Positions 32,895-42,234 are shown, counted from the stretch's first letter. The stretch: 62,685 nucleotides of DNA from Paenibacillus dendrobii (GCF_009807035.1 NZ_WUBI01000010.1:1-62685), one strand, 5' to 3'. The notes: generated by a model from the letters alone, not told the origin. Numbers and translations are program-made.

Positions 32895-32953
32895 CACAAA
32901 AAACTCCCGCTTCTTCTGTCAGGCCGAATCTGTGGCCTTCGAAGCGGGAGTTT
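32895..32953 (-). terminator. intrinsic terminator of spoVT
   Basis: Perfect 13-bp stem AAACTCCCGCTTC (32901-32913 with 32941-32953) with an inner AGGCC/GGCCT helix and TTTTTT on the minus strand, just after the spoVT stop. Confidence 0.93.
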
Positions 32954-32960
32954 ATCGGGA

Positions 32961-33509
32961 TTACTGTTCCATTTGTTTGCCGAGAAATGCGGCGGCTGTT
33001 TCAGACATTTTGATTTCGAGCTGAGACATTTTAACCGAATCGTCTTTACTGAGCAGGATTACGGTTCCAATAGGGTCCCCGCCGGAAATGATTGGCGCCA
33101 CTACAAAAGACGACAGCGTTTCCTGGTGATCCTTGCTGATTTCATAATTGCCGCCGTTCGTTTCCAGCAGCGTCTTACGGTTGTCCATGCAGCTTTCGAT
33201 CGGTGCGCCGATTTGCTTCTCCAGATACTCCTTCTTGGAGCCCCCGGCTACAGCAATAAACGTGTCACGGTCGGAAATGATGGTCGTGTGTCCCGTACCT
33301 TCGTACAGCGATTCAGCATATTCCTTAGCGAAATCTCCAAGCTCTCCGATTGGGGAGTACTTTTTCAGAATCACCTCACCGTCACGGTCTACAAAAATTT
33401 CAAGCGGATCTCCTTCACGGATTCGCAGTGTTCTTCTAATTTCTTTAGGGATGACCACTCTACCCAGGTCATCAATACGACGGACTATTCCAGTAGCTTT
33501 CATTGACAT
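32961..33509 (-). CDS. spoVT: stage V sporulation protein T, AbrB-family regulator
   Basis: Forespore transcription factor that tunes sigma-G genes. The 182-aa protein (B. subtilis: 178) has an N-terminal swapped-hairpin AbrB domain, ATGIVRRIDDLGRVVIPKEI, RRTLRIREGDPLEIFV, and a C-terminal GAF-like domain from about residue 60. ATG at 33509 has GCGGGG four nt upstream; an ATG two codons in gives the Bacillus-like MKATG start. It follows a PrsA-like gene and ends in its own terminator. Confidence 0.97.
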   Translation of the reverse strand: MSMKATGIVRRIDDLGRVVIPKEIRRTLRIREGDPLEIFVDRDGEVILKKYSPIGELGDFAKEYAESLYEGTGHTTIISDRDTFIAVAGGSKKEYLEKQIGAPIESCMDNRKTLLETNGGNYEISKDHQETLSSFVVAPIISGGDPIGTVILLSKDDSVKMSQLEIKMSETAAAFLGKQMEQ

Positions 33510-33577
33510 GTTGCCCCGCTTTCTCGAGAAGATTTTTCAACTACTGTTCGGATGGGAAGAGGAGTGTCCCAGGAAAT

Positions 33578-33606
33578 ATAAGTGTGATATCTGACCATAG
33601 TATTCA
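33578..33606 (-). promoter_or_regulatory. candidate sigma-G-type promoter of spoVT
   Basis: Minus-strand TGAATA (33601-33606), the sigma-G -35, and CACTTAT (33578-33584) at 16 bp, one short of the usual spacer. SpoVT is sigma-G dependent in B. subtilis, so the match is plausible but not firm. Confidence 0.35.
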
Positions 33607-33699
33607 TCCTTTCCCAATTCCTTATACATGATCTTGGAATGAATAGTTGCGGTCAAATTGCGCATTTGTACGGAAAGGGCCAAACTTGCGCAGCATAAT

Positions 33700-33725
33700 A
33701 AAAACGCGGATTTCTCCGCGTTTTT
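33700..33725 (-). terminator. intrinsic terminator of the PrsA-like gene
   Basis: Perfect 10-bp stem AAAAACGCGG with its complement around ATTTCT, with runs of A and T on both sides, so it can work in both directions. About 118 nt after the PrsA-like stop. Confidence 0.75.
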
Positions 33726-33842
33726 ATTTCAGGATTATTCCGTTTCGGATTCTGTATAACCGGTGTTCACCCCAAGCTTATTCATTCAATATATAGATTA
33801 AAATAAGCTTTCAAGGCCGCATAACCTACCTGGTATAGTGCA

Positions 33843-34910
33843 TTATTTTCCGGTTGTATCTTCAGTTTTGCTGGTGTCTCCTTGATCCGAACCTTCTGAT
33901 TTGGAACCATTCGTCCCCGTGCTTCCCGCAGGCGCTTCGGTCGATTTAGGCAGATCAATTTTTTGAATGATATTTTTCAACTCGTTCTGCATGAAGTTGT
34001 CAATTTTGGCAGCGCCTAAGGTTTGCTTGATAATATCCTTCTGCTCTGCAGTCAGCTTGTCATACGACGTTTCCTTGCGAGAGTCCACCCTCACGATGTG
34101 ATACCCGAGAGTCGATTCAAACGGCTCGCTGATTTTACTCAACGGAAGGGTCAGTACTTGCTCCTTGAATTCGTTAACGCTCGTTTGTCCCAAGGTGAAA
34201 TTTTCGTACAATCCGCCGTTTTCTTTAGTCGCGCTGTCATCAGAATATTTCTTGGCCAACTCAGCGAAATCTCCCCCCTGATCCAGTTGGGATTTCACTT
34301 CTTTGGCGACCTTAAGTGCCTCTTCCTTGGTGCGTTCCTTTTTATCGCCATACTGCAGCCCAATCAGAATATGATGAAGCGATGCAACGGTATAATCCTG
34401 CTTGGTAGCCTCGAATTTGTTCTTAATCTCCTCTTCCGTTACCTTGCTGGTCATATCCGACATCGACGTCATAGCTTGTACCAAGTACTGCTTGAGATCG
34501 TCTTCGTTCAGTTTTTCGGCTTCCAGAGCCTGTTTAAATTGCTTTTCTCCCATTTTCTGCTTGTTTTGATCCAGAACCTGAGTAGCCTGCTTTTCGCCTT
34601 CCTTCTTCGCAGCATCGCTCGCTTTATTGCTTAAGTATTCAAAAGCAATCTTTTGCTTGACGATATAATCCTGAAAATCACTCATATTGATAAGCTGGGC
34701 GTAATCCGGTGACATGAATGCCACGATTCCCTTTTGCGTTTCAAGTTCCTTTTCGGTAATTTCCCCGCCTTTATAGGTTGCCACGACTTTGCTTGTATCG
34801 CTTTTGTCTGCCGACTTACTCTTTTCGCAAGCAGCCAGCATGGATACGGACATGGCCGCAATGACCATGAGAGCGATGCCCTTCCATGCTCTTTTGTTAT
34901 TGAACAACAT
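33843..34910 (-). CDS. PrsA/SurA-like peptidylprolyl isomerase lipoprotein
   Basis: A secreted foldase anchored by lipid. The 355-aa protein has a signal peptide ending in the lipobox MLAAC (Cys at residue 28), a helical SurA-N-like region (about 45-165), and a parvulin domain (about 175-275: SLHHILIGLQYGDKK, GGDFAELAKKYSDDSATKENGG, TLGYHIVRVD), then a Ser/Thr/Gly-rich tail. ATG at 34910 with AAGGAGG six nt upstream lies inside the end of mfd (14-nt overlap). It is the second parvulin in this window and is absent at this spot in B. subtilis. Confidence 0.92.
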   Translation of the reverse strand: MLFNNKRAWKGIALMVIAAMSVSMLAACEKSKSADKSDTSKVVATYKGGEITEKELETQKGIVAFMSPDYAQLINMSDFQDYIVKQKIAFEYLSNKASDAAKKEGEKQATQVLDQNKQKMGEKQFKQALEAEKLNEDDLKQYLVQAMTSMSDMTSKVTEEEIKNKFEATKQDYTVASLHHILIGLQYGDKKERTKEEALKVAKEVKSQLDQGGDFAELAKKYSDDSATKENGGLYENFTLGQTSVNEFKEQVLTLPLSKISEPFESTLGYHIVRVDSRKETSYDKLTAEQKDIIKQTLGAAKIDNFMQNELKNIIQKIDLPKSTEAPAGSTGTNGSKSEGSDQGDTSKTEDTTGK

Positions 34911-37900
34911 CCTGAAGTTCCTCCTTCGATTTAAACAGCTCGCGAATTGCCTTCAGAAATTGTTCCAGCAATGTGAGCAGCTGCCCTTCGTCGAGCCCCT
35001 TACCCTTAATGCGTATTGACATATGAGACTCCTGCTCAAATTGTACACGTCTTTCGAATTTATTACCAACTTGGGCGAGCTTCGATGTGCTGACCTTCTT
35101 CTCCTGGCCTTCATAGAACTTCAGCAGAAGATCGTCCCCGCGACGGGTGATGGAGTCGATACCATACATTTTGCCGTATATTTTCAATCGGGCTACCGCG
35201 AGCAGGTTAATTACCGCTTCAGGCAGCTCCCCGAAACGGTCAAGCAGCTCATCCTCCAGCTCTCGTTCATCGCTGAACGTACCCACCACGGCAACTTTCT
35301 TGTAGATTTCAATTTTCTGTATGCTGTCGTAGATGTAATCCGCAGGCAAATAAGCATCGATGCCGATATCGATCGTGGTATTCCATGCCTTCGAAGGCTC
35401 TTCCTTCTCTCCGAGCATAGACACCTTACGTTTCTTGATCTCTTCCGCCAGCATTTGCGAGTACAGATCAAACCCGACAGAAGCAATGAATCCGTGCTGC
35501 TCCGCACCGAGAAGATTTCCCGCCCCCCGGATGGACAAGTCGCGCATGGCGATTTTAAACCCGGAACCGAGTTCCGTGAACTCCTTGATCGACTGCAGCC
35601 GTTTTTCGGCGACTTCGGTCAACACTTTATCCCGCTGGTATGTGAAATAAGCATAAGCAATCCGGTTGGATCGCCCCACACGCCCGCGAAGCTGGTAAAG
35701 CTGGGACAAGCCCATTTTATCTGCATCATGCACGATCAGCGTATTCACGTTGGGAATATCCACACCGGTCTCAATTATGCTCGTGCTGACAAGCACGTCG
35801 TATTCACCGTCCAGAAAATCCAGAATCGTTTTTTCGAGCTCCGATTCGGACATTTGGCCATGGCCGACTCCCACTTTGGCGTCTGGCACAAGGGCTGTGA
35901 TTTGGCTCGCCATTTCCTGAATGCCCTGTACCCGGTTATATAGATAGTACACCTGGCCTCCACGCGCAAGCTCCCGTTCAATCGCTTCGCGAACGAGGGT
36001 TTGGCTGTATTCAACGACATAAGTCTGCACAGGAAAGCGATTCTCCGGCGGCGTTTCGATAACCGACAAATCACGCACGCCTAGCATCGACATATGCAGC
36101 GTCCGGGGGATTGGCGTCGCCGTAAGGGTCAGTACGTCCACGTTCGTCTTCAACCTTTTCAGTTTCTCCTTGTGGGTAACGCCAAAACGCTGCTCCTCGT
36201 CCACAATTAGCAGACCCAGGTCTTTAAAGATCAAGTCTTGGGACAAGAGGCGGTGCGTACCGATAACGATGTCCACGGTTCCCTGGCGGATGCCTTTAAT
36301 CGTCTCATTTTGCTCCTTCCGTGAACGGAAACGGCTGAGTACCTGAATGTTAATCGGATAACCGGAAAAACGTTCGCGGAACGTCTCGTAATGCTGCTGC
36401 GCCAAAATCGTTGTCGGTACCAGCACTGCAACCTGCTTGCCCTCCATCGCCGACTTGAAAGCTGCACGGATCGCGACCTCGGTCTTGCCGTAGCCAACGT
36501 CTCCACATAGCAGTCGATCCATCGGGCGATTCTGTTCCATATCATTTTTGATTTCTTCTATGGCCCGCAGCTGATCGCGCGTTTCATCATAAGGGAACAT
36601 TTCCTCGAATTCGCGCTGCTCGGCAGTATCCTTTTCAAAACCAAAGCCCGTTGTGGACTGGCGCTCCGCATACAGCTTGATCAGATCATCGGCGATATCC
36701 TGTACAGAGGAACGAACCTTGCTTTTTACCTTATTCCACTCATTGCCGCCCAGCTTATATACTTTAGGCTCCTTGTCTTCGGAACCTACGTATTTCTGAA
36801 TCAGGTCAATCTGTTCGATCGGTACCGACAGCTTATCGCCGCCGGCATATAGAATATGCATGTAGTCCTTATGAATGCCGTTAATCTCAAGCGTGCCAAT
36901 GCCCATATATTTACCGATGCCGTGGTTCTGGTGAACGACATAGTCCCCGACCTTCAGCTCGGTATAACTCTTAATGCGTTCAGCATTATCCATGTTCTTG
37001 CCCAGCTTGCGAATCTTGCGCTGCTTCTGCGAGAACATTTCACCCTCGGTAATGACCGCCAGATGAATGGAAGGCATCTCAAATCCGGTCTGCAGATTGC
37101 CCTGGAGCATGATTGGCTCGTCGATATTATAGTCCTGAAGCACCCGGCGCATCCGGTCAAGCCGTTCATCACCGCTGGCCAGCATAATCACCTTGACTCC
37201 AGATTTATGCCAGCGCTCCATTTCTGATTTGAGCACATTCATTTGACCATGGAAATCCTGCATCCCCCGGCTGATAAAATTCAAAATGTTCTGCGGCTGG
37301 GTATGTGGCACCTGACGCAGGAAAATAGACATGAAAATCGTCTGGAACGGACGATGGTAGAGCACCGTTTCATTTTCCACGGATAAATGCAGCTGCGGTA
37401 ACGTTTTACCGTTCTGAAGCAGATGCAGATTCCACTCCGATTCATCGCGCTCCAGCTGCCTAGCGGTCTCCAGCAGACGAGCAGGCTCATCCAAAATGAG
37501 TACCGTGTCCTTCGGCATGTAATCATACAGCGTTTTGCGCTCCGGATAGAGTAAAGAGATATATTTATAAATTTCAGGGAAATAGACATGCTCACGCAGG
37601 AGCTCCATTTCCCGGTTCATTTCTTCGGTTAGACGCAGTTTAGCCTGACGGTCGGTCATTTTGCCGAGCTGTTCTTCCAGCAAATGTCCCGCAGCCTCTG
37701 CGGCCTGCACCAGCCGATGCTGATCGGCGATGATTTCCTTGCAAGGCGTAATAGTCACTTCTTTGACTTTATCAATGGAACGTTGATCGGCCGGATCGAA
37801 GGTGCGAATCGAGTCTACTTCATCGTCAAATAGCTCGACCCGGAATGCGAGCTGAGAGGTCATCGGATAGAAATCGATAATGCCTCCTCGAAGACTCATC

Positions 37901-38421
37901 TCACCCTTGCTTTCCACACGCTCCACCCGTTCATAACCCATTTCAATCATACGGGACATGAACGTATCTACTACCAGCGTTCCACCGTCTTCGATGCGAA
38001 TCCGGGCGTTTCCCATCACTTCAGGAGAAGGAAGGAACCGCCGAACACCGGAAAAAGGCGCGACAACAACACCTGAAAATCCCTGTGCGCATCTCATCAA
38101 CACGTCAATTCTTTGAGCCAGGGTTTCAGGGCTGGATACGGCGGACTCAGCGGCTACCAGCTCATTGGCCGGATACAGCAAAACCCGATCCGGTGTAAGC
38201 GCTTCCTGTAAATCCTCAGCGATTTTTTGGGCGGAAAACATATTATGGGTTACGATCAGCATCGGACGCTTAACTTCTTCAAATAGCGCCGCAAGCATCA
38301 TCTGGCGTGCAGAACCCGACAAGCCGGATACCAGCTGTTCTTTCATTCCGGCCTTTACGCCGGCCATCACGGACTGCAAATCCGGATCTTTGGAAAACGC
38401 TTCTATAAGTGCTTGTAACAA
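34897..38421 (-). CDS. mfd: transcription-repair coupling factor Mfd
   Basis: Removes stalled RNA polymerase from lesions and recruits UvrA. The 1174-aa protein has the UvrB-like N-terminal part, a CarD-type RNA-polymerase interaction domain (YTELKVGDYVVHQNHGIGKY), and an SF2 motor with Walker A GDVGYGKTEVAI, DEEQ box VDEEQRFGV, TATPIPRTL and QLRGRVGRS, then the C-terminal TRCF domain. I take TTG at 38421, giving MLQALIEAFSK, since GAGAGGTG lies six nt upstream. The ATG at 38439 has no site and would enclose it. Confidence 0.96.
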   Translation of the reverse strand: MLQALIEAFSKDPDLQSVMAGVKAGMKEQLVSGLSGSARQMMLAALFEEVKRPMLIVTHNMFSAQKIAEDLQEALTPDRVLLYPANELVAAESAVSSPETLAQRIDVLMRCAQGFSGVVVAPFSGVRRFLPSPEVMGNARIRIEDGGTLVVDTFMSRMIEMGYERVERVESKGEMSLRGGIIDFYPMTSQLAFRVELFDDEVDSIRTFDPADQRSIDKVKEVTITPCKEIIADQHRLVQAAEAAGHLLEEQLGKMTDRQAKLRLTEEMNREMELLREHVYFPEIYKYISLLYPERKTLYDYMPKDTVLILDEPARLLETARQLERDESEWNLHLLQNGKTLPQLHLSVENETVLYHRPFQTIFMSIFLRQVPHTQPQNILNFISRGMQDFHGQMNVLKSEMERWHKSGVKVIMLASGDERLDRMRRVLQDYNIDEPIMLQGNLQTGFEMPSIHLAVITEGEMFSQKQRKIRKLGKNMDNAERIKSYTELKVGDYVVHQNHGIGKYMGIGTLEINGIHKDYMHILYAGGDKLSVPIEQIDLIQKYVGSEDKEPKVYKLGGNEWNKVKSKVRSSVQDIADDLIKLYAERQSTTGFGFEKDTAEQREFEEMFPYDETRDQLRAIEEIKNDMEQNRPMDRLLCGDVGYGKTEVAIRAAFKSAMEGKQVAVLVPTTILAQQHYETFRERFSGYPINIQVLSRFRSRKEQNETIKGIRQGTVDIVIGTHRLLSQDLIFKDLGLLIVDEEQRFGVTHKEKLKRLKTNVDVLTLTATPIPRTLHMSMLGVRDLSVIETPPENRFPVQTYVVEYSQTLVREAIERELARGGQVYYLYNRVQGIQEMASQITALVPDAKVGVGHGQMSESELEKTILDFLDGEYDVLVSTSIIETGVDIPNVNTLIVHDADKMGLSQLYQLRGRVGRSNRIAYAYFTYQRDKVLTEVAEKRLQSIKEFTELGSGFKIAMRDLSIRGAGNLLGAEQHGFIASVGFDLYSQMLAEEIKKRKVSMLGEKEEPSKAWNTTIDIGIDAYLPADYIYDSIQKIEIYKKVAVVGTFSDERELEDELLDRFGELPEAVINLLAVARLKIYGKMYGIDSITRRGDDLLLKFYEGQEKKVSTSKLAQVGNKFERRVQFEQESHMSIRIKGKGLDEGQLLTLLEQFLKAIRELFKSKEELQDVVQ

Positions 38422-38554
38422 AAGGGGCACCTCTCTCATGCTTACTTTTAGGATATTCTCATTCTATTCGCCGGGTATCCCGAAAGATTTTACCATAAAA
38501 TGGTTCGGGTTGCGATTCTTTCTGTACTCTCTATTGAAGGGCGCCAAAAGGAAT

Positions 38555-38583
38555 ACCGAAAAGAAGCCTCAGCAACTGCTAAG
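38555..38583 (-). terminator. candidate terminator of fin
   Basis: Minus strand GCCTTAGCA and TGCTGAGGC pair with one wobble, followed by TTCTTTTC, about 38 nt after the fin stop. Confidence 0.6.
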
Positions 38584-38620
38584 GCCCCAAAATTGACGGG
38601 TATCCCACCATCTTAACGCA

Positions 38621-38851
38621 TTATTGAAGCGGACTTGTCACGAGACTCAGCTCCGGATGTTGCTCCAGTGCCTCTCTGCAGTAATCGCAAATCACTTTGA
38701 CTGTGATATCTCCGCTTAAATCATACGCTATTATATCTCTACGTTCCGCAGGGGTCAAGGAATGGAACCCTAGCTGCGCATCAGTCACCTGGGCGGAATC
38801 AATGCTTCCTAGCGGCGTGCGGCAGTGCCGGCAGATATAATTTATAGCCAT
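38621..38851 (-). CDS. fin: anti-sigma-F factor Fin (YabK)
   Basis: Small forespore protein that helps shut off sigma-F as sigma-G takes over. The 76-aa product has two CxxC pairs (YICRHCRTPLG and VICDYCREALEQHP) expected to bind zinc. ATG at 38851 with AGGAGGC upstream. It lies between pth and mfd as in B. subtilis. A GCGTA ... GGTATAAATC pair about 20-50 bp upstream on the minus strand loosely resembles a sigma-F/G promoter, which I do not annotate separately. Confidence 0.94.
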   Translation of the reverse strand: MAINYICRHCRTPLGSIDSAQVTDAQLGFHSLTPAERRDIIAYDLSGDITVKVICDYCREALEQHPELSLVTSPLQ

Positions 38852-38940
38852 CTATATGCCTCCTGAAGGTGATTTATACCCTCATTATGCCCGCTACGCA
38901 CTTGATTTAGCCCTGTTTTCCGAAGCTGCTAGCCATATTT

Positions 38941-39501
38941 CTATCCGTTGAACTTCGCCATCGTCTGCTCATAGGTATGCTCCAGACTAAATTCAGCCGC
39001 ATCACAAGCATGCTCGATCATGCTCTCAAGCGGTTCCTTCTCCTTTTTGGGAAAAGCCGACAATACATAGTCTACGACGGCAAAGCCCGGCTCCGGGCGC
39101 GAGATTCCCATGCGAATACGATCAAAGACTTGCGTTCCCGTATGCTGAATGATCGACTTAATGCCATTGTGACCGCCAGCACTCCCTTGATACCGCAAAC
39201 GGATTTTACCGATTTCTGTATCCAGGTCATCATAGACAACAATCATATCTTCCAGTTTAACCTTGTAATAATCCATGTAGGCCCGTACTGCTTCACCGGA
39301 CAAGTTCATATAGGTCATAGGCTTAATTAGCACAACCTTGTTCATTCCGATAAAGCCCTCGCCGATCAGCGCCTTGCACTTGCTGGGACCAAAGGTGATT
39401 CCATGGCGCTTGGCCAAGGCGTCGAGCATCATAAAACCAACGTTGTGACGCGTTTTTTCGTAATTTGAACCGGGATTCCCGAGTCCGACAATCCATTTCA
39501 T
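38941..39501 (-). CDS. pth: peptidyl-tRNA hydrolase
   Basis: Recycles peptidyl-tRNA dropped from ribosomes (spoVC in B. subtilis). The 186-aa protein has the family N-terminus WIVGLGNPGSNYEKTRHNVGF with the active-site Asn and His, then KPMTYMNLSGEAV, YDDLD and GSAGGHNGIKSI. ATG at 39501 with GGAGGAAAG upstream. In B. subtilis ctc (ribosomal L25 family) separates prs and pth; here the gap is only 126 nt and contains a hairpin and inverted repeat copy 5. Confidence 0.96.
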   Translation of the reverse strand: MKWIVGLGNPGSNYEKTRHNVGFMMLDALAKRHGITFGPSKCKALIGEGFIGMNKVVLIKPMTYMNLSGEAVRAYMDYYKVKLEDMIVVYDDLDTEIGKIRLRYQGSAGGHNGIKSIIQHTGTQVFDRIRMGISRPEPGFAVVDYVLSAFPKKEKEPLESMIEHACDAAEFSLEHTYEQTMAKFNG

Positions 39502-39535
39502 TTTGATTCTTTCCTCCAGGCGATCATATGGCGAG

Positions 39536-39569
39536 AAGGGTTATATTTCCCTCAGGAAACATAACCCTT
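39536..39569 (-). other. stem-loop between prs and pth
   Basis: AAGGGTTATGTTTCC, loop TGAG, GGAAATATAACCCTT on the minus strand: a 15-bp stem whose only non-Watson-Crick pair is a G-U on the minus-strand RNA (A-C on the other). No T-run follows, so it is not a standard terminator; it may be a processing or stability hairpin upstream of pth. Confidence 0.6.
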
Positions 39570-39579
39570 TCGCTAGTGA

Positions 39580-39623
39580 TATAGAATGAACTAAGGTGAT
39601 AACGAGTTTAATTCCACTCTATA
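39580..39623. repeat. intergenic inverted repeat, copy 5 (prs/pth)
   Basis: Arms TATAGAATGAACTAAG (39580-39595) and GTTTAATTCCACTCTATA (39606-39623), more diverged than other copies, around 10 nt. It lies just after the prs stop. Confidence 0.5.
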
Positions 39624-39627
39624 ATAT

Positions 39628-40581
39628 CTATTCGATTTCAAACAGCTTACTGATCGACAGTTCTTCATGAACCCGGATAATGGCTTCGCCCATAAGCGGA
39701 GCTACCGATAGCACTTTGATTTTGTTGCTTGGATCAGGATGCGAGATCGGAATGGTATCCGTCACAATGACCTCACTCAGCGGAGAGTTTTCAAGCCGTT
39801 CCATCGCCGGGCCGGAGAACACCGGATGCGTACAGCAGGCATATACTTCCTTAACTCCACCTTCCATCAGTGCATTGGCACCAAGGACAATGGTACCCGC
39901 CGTGTCGATGATATCATCGATGAGAATCGCGGTTTTACCCTCGATATTACCGATAATGTTCATGACTTCACTCACGTTTGGTTCCGGACGGCGCTTGTCG
40001 ATAATCGCCAGCGGAGCATTCAGGAAATCAGCCAGCTTTCTGGCACGGACAACACCGCCATGGTCAGGAGAAACGACAACCGGATTTTCGATCTGCTTGG
40101 AACGGAAATATTGCGCCAGAATCGGCACTCCGAGCAAATGATCCACCGGAATATCGAAGAATCCTTGAATCTGCATGGCATGCAGGTCCATCGTAATGAC
40201 GCGGTGCGCTCCAGCCTTCTCAATCAGATTCGCCACAAGCTTCGCCGTGATCGGATCGCGTGAACGGGCCTTACGGTCCTGACGCGCATAACCGTAGTAA
40301 GGAATTACGACGTTAATGCTCTTTGCGGAAGCGCGTTTCAGGGCATCGACCATGATGAGCAGTTCCATCAGATTGTCGTTAACCGGTCCACAAGTAGATT
40401 GCACCACATAGACGTGGCAACCGCGAACGCTCTCATTCAGCTTCACCTGAATTTCCCCGTCGCTGAAGCTGGTCGTGTGAGAATCGCCCATTGGAATTCC
40501 GATATAATCGGCAATTTGCTGTGCGAGCTTCTGATTGGAGTTACAAGTAAAAATCTTTAGTTTCGAATCACAATAAGTCAT
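39628..40581 (-). CDS. prs: ribose-phosphate pyrophosphokinase (PRPP synthetase)
   Basis: Makes PRPP, used by hpt, nadC and the purine pathway in this same window. The 317-aa class I enzyme has FSDGEIQVKLNESVRG, YYGYARQDRKARSRDPITAK, MDLHAMQIQGFFD and the PRPP loop ILIDDIIDTAGTI near residue 220. ATG at 40581 with GGAGGGT about 11 nt upstream. Order glmU-prs-pth follows B. subtilis apart from the missing ctc. Confidence 0.98.
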   Translation of the reverse strand: MTYCDSKLKIFTCNSNQKLAQQIADYIGIPMGDSHTTSFSDGEIQVKLNESVRGCHVYVVQSTCGPVNDNLMELLIMVDALKRASAKSINVVIPYYGYARQDRKARSRDPITAKLVANLIEKAGAHRVITMDLHAMQIQGFFDIPVDHLLGVPILAQYFRSKQIENPVVVSPDHGGVVRARKLADFLNAPLAIIDKRRPEPNVSEVMNIIGNIEGKTAILIDDIIDTAGTIVLGANALMEGGVKEVYACCTHPVFSGPAMERLENSPLSEVIVTDTIPISHPDPSNKIKVLSVAPLMGEAIIRVHEELSISKLFEIE

Positions 40582-40655
40582 AGAATAAAAACCCTCCGTG
40601 CTGGTTCATTGAAATTCATGCCTGTCTCCATTGCCGTTTGAACAATGTTCTATAC

Positions 40656-40701
40656 ATAAATTGAACTAAAGAAAATGGGTTCGCTTTAATTCATTTTATA
40701 T
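40656..40701. repeat. intergenic inverted repeat, copy 6 (glmU/prs)
   Basis: Arms ATAAATTGAACTAAAG (40656-40671) and CTTTAATTCATTTTATAT (40684-40701) pair with two mismatches and a 12-nt middle. It sits about 75 bp before the prs start. Confidence 0.7.
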
Positions 40702-40731
40702 ATCTATTTAATCATCCTTTGGATGTTAAAG

Positions 40732-42123
40732 CTACTTCTTGTCTTTTTTTGCCTTTGCACGGGCGCGGATCTTCTCCGCATAACCCGGTTTGTTCTCCTG
40801 ACGCTTTCTGGCGATAGCCAGATCGTTTTCAGGCACGGAATGCGTAATGGTTGAGCCTGCAACCACATAAGCACCTTTTCCAACCTTCACAGGGGCGACC
40901 AAATTGACGTTGCTGCCGATAAAAGCATCATCTTCAATTTCTGTTATAAACTTATTATACCCATCGTAGTTGACTGTTATCGCTCCGCAGCCGACATTAA
41001 CGTTTTTACCTACGTTTGCATCGCCGACATAACTAAGATGCGATACTTTAGAGCCATTATCAATCTTGGCATTTTTAATTTCCACAAAATCGCCGATCTT
41101 CACGTCTTCACCCAACTGGGATTTTGGACGCAGATATGCAAAAGGACCGACGGACGTACGGCTTCCCACTTCGGCCTGATCGAGCACGGAATGTTTGATG
41201 GCGACACCGTCGCCGATGACAGAATCCTTAATGTCGCTTTGCGGGCCAATGTGGCAATCTTCACCGATGACCGTACTGCCTTTAAGCACAGTACCCGGGT
41301 ATAGAACCGTATCAGAGCCGATGGTTACGTCAGCACCAATATAAGTCGAAGCCGGATCAATAATCGTTACGCCGTTCAGCATATGGCGTATATTGATGCG
41401 CTCACGCATCAAACGCTCTGCCTCTGAAAGCGCCAAACGGTCATTGACACCAATGGATTCCGCATAGTCCTCAGTCATGTAACCAAGAACGGTTTCTCCC
41501 TGATTAACCAGAATTCCAATGACATCCGTCAAATAATATTCTTGTTGAACATTCTGGTTCGTTACTTTCTCCAGTGCTGCGAACAGCTTAGCATTATCAA
41601 AGCAGTATGTGCCTGTATTAAATTCGCGGACGGCATCCTCTTCAGGCGTGCAATCCTTCTGCTCCACAATACGCAGGACGCTTCCGTCCTCGCTGCGGAT
41701 GACGCGTCCGTAGCCCTTAGGATTTTCCGTATAAGCCGTCAGCACCGTTGCGGCCGCATGGTTGCTTTCATGAAGCCCTGTCAGAGCTTCCAGCGTTTCC
41801 GCGGTCACGAGCGGCGTATCTCCGCAAATAACAATGGTGGAGCCATTTTCCGATCCCAGCAGGTCCTTCGCCATTTTCACGGCATGACCTGTCCCGAGCT
41901 GCTGTTCCTGCAGTACATATTCAGCGGTCTCACCCAGATAAGATTGGACAGCTTCCGCACCGTGCCCTACGATGACAATGCTGCGTTCACAGTTGACTTG
42001 TTTTACGGTATCCAGCACATGCCCTACCATAGGCTTCCCACAAACGGGATGCAGCACTTTGTACAGTTTCGATTTCATTCGTTTACCCTGCCCTGCGGCA
42101 AGAACAATCGCCATTCTTTTCAA
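40732..42123 (-). CDS. glmU: bifunctional GlcNAc-1-P uridyltransferase / glucosamine-1-P acetyltransferase
   Basis: Makes UDP-GlcNAc for peptidoglycan and teichoic acid. The 463-aa protein has the nucleotidyltransferase signature LAAGQGKRMKSKLYKVLHPVCGKPM and GDTPLV, then a left-handed beta-helix of hexapeptide repeats from about residue 255 with the acetyltransferase segment NYDGYNKFITEIEDDAFIGSN shortened here to its core. Start is TTG at 42123, nine nt after AGGAGG. The frame is open upstream to an ATG at 42225, but that stretch is the spoVG-glmU spacer with the spoVG terminator. Confidence 0.96.
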   Translation of the reverse strand: MKRMAIVLAAGQGKRMKSKLYKVLHPVCGKPMVGHVLDTVKQVNCERSIVIVGHGAEAVQSYLGETAEYVLQEQQLGTGHAVKMAKDLLGSENGSTIVICGDTPLVTAETLEALTGLHESNHAAATVLTAYTENPKGYGRVIRSEDGSVLRIVEQKDCTPEEDAVREFNTGTYCFDNAKLFAALEKVTNQNVQQEYYLTDVIGILVNQGETVLGYMTEDYAESIGVNDRLALSEAERLMRERINIRHMLNGVTIIDPASTYIGADVTIGSDTVLYPGTVLKGSTVIGEDCHIGPQSDIKDSVIGDGVAIKHSVLDQAEVGSRTSVGPFAYLRPKSQLGEDVKIGDFVEIKNAKIDNGSKVSHLSYVGDANVGKNVNVGCGAITVNYDGYNKFITEIEDDAFIGSNVNLVAPVKVGKGAYVVAGSTITHSVPENDLAIARKRQENKPGYAEKIRARAKAKKDKK

Positions 42124-42173
42124 GGGTCTTGACCTCCTACTCTTGAACTCACTACTGAATATATCGTATTCTA

Positions 42174-42213
42174 CGCAAAAAGAAAAGAGAGCCATAGTCC
42201 TGGCTCTCTTTTC
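42174..42213 (-). terminator. intrinsic terminator of spoVG
   Basis: Minus strand GAAAAGAGAGCCA, loop GGACTA, TGGCTCTCTTTTC, then TTTTT; perfect 13-bp stem (42182-42194 with 42201-42213), 22 nt after the spoVG stop. Confidence 0.92.
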
Positions 42214-42234
42214 CTTGAACCCCAATTGTAAAGC

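Noticed and set aside
42124..42225. N-terminal extension of GlmU by 34 residues
   Set aside because: The extension covers the spoVG terminator and lacks a ribosome site, whereas AGGAGG lies nine nt before the TTG at 42123.
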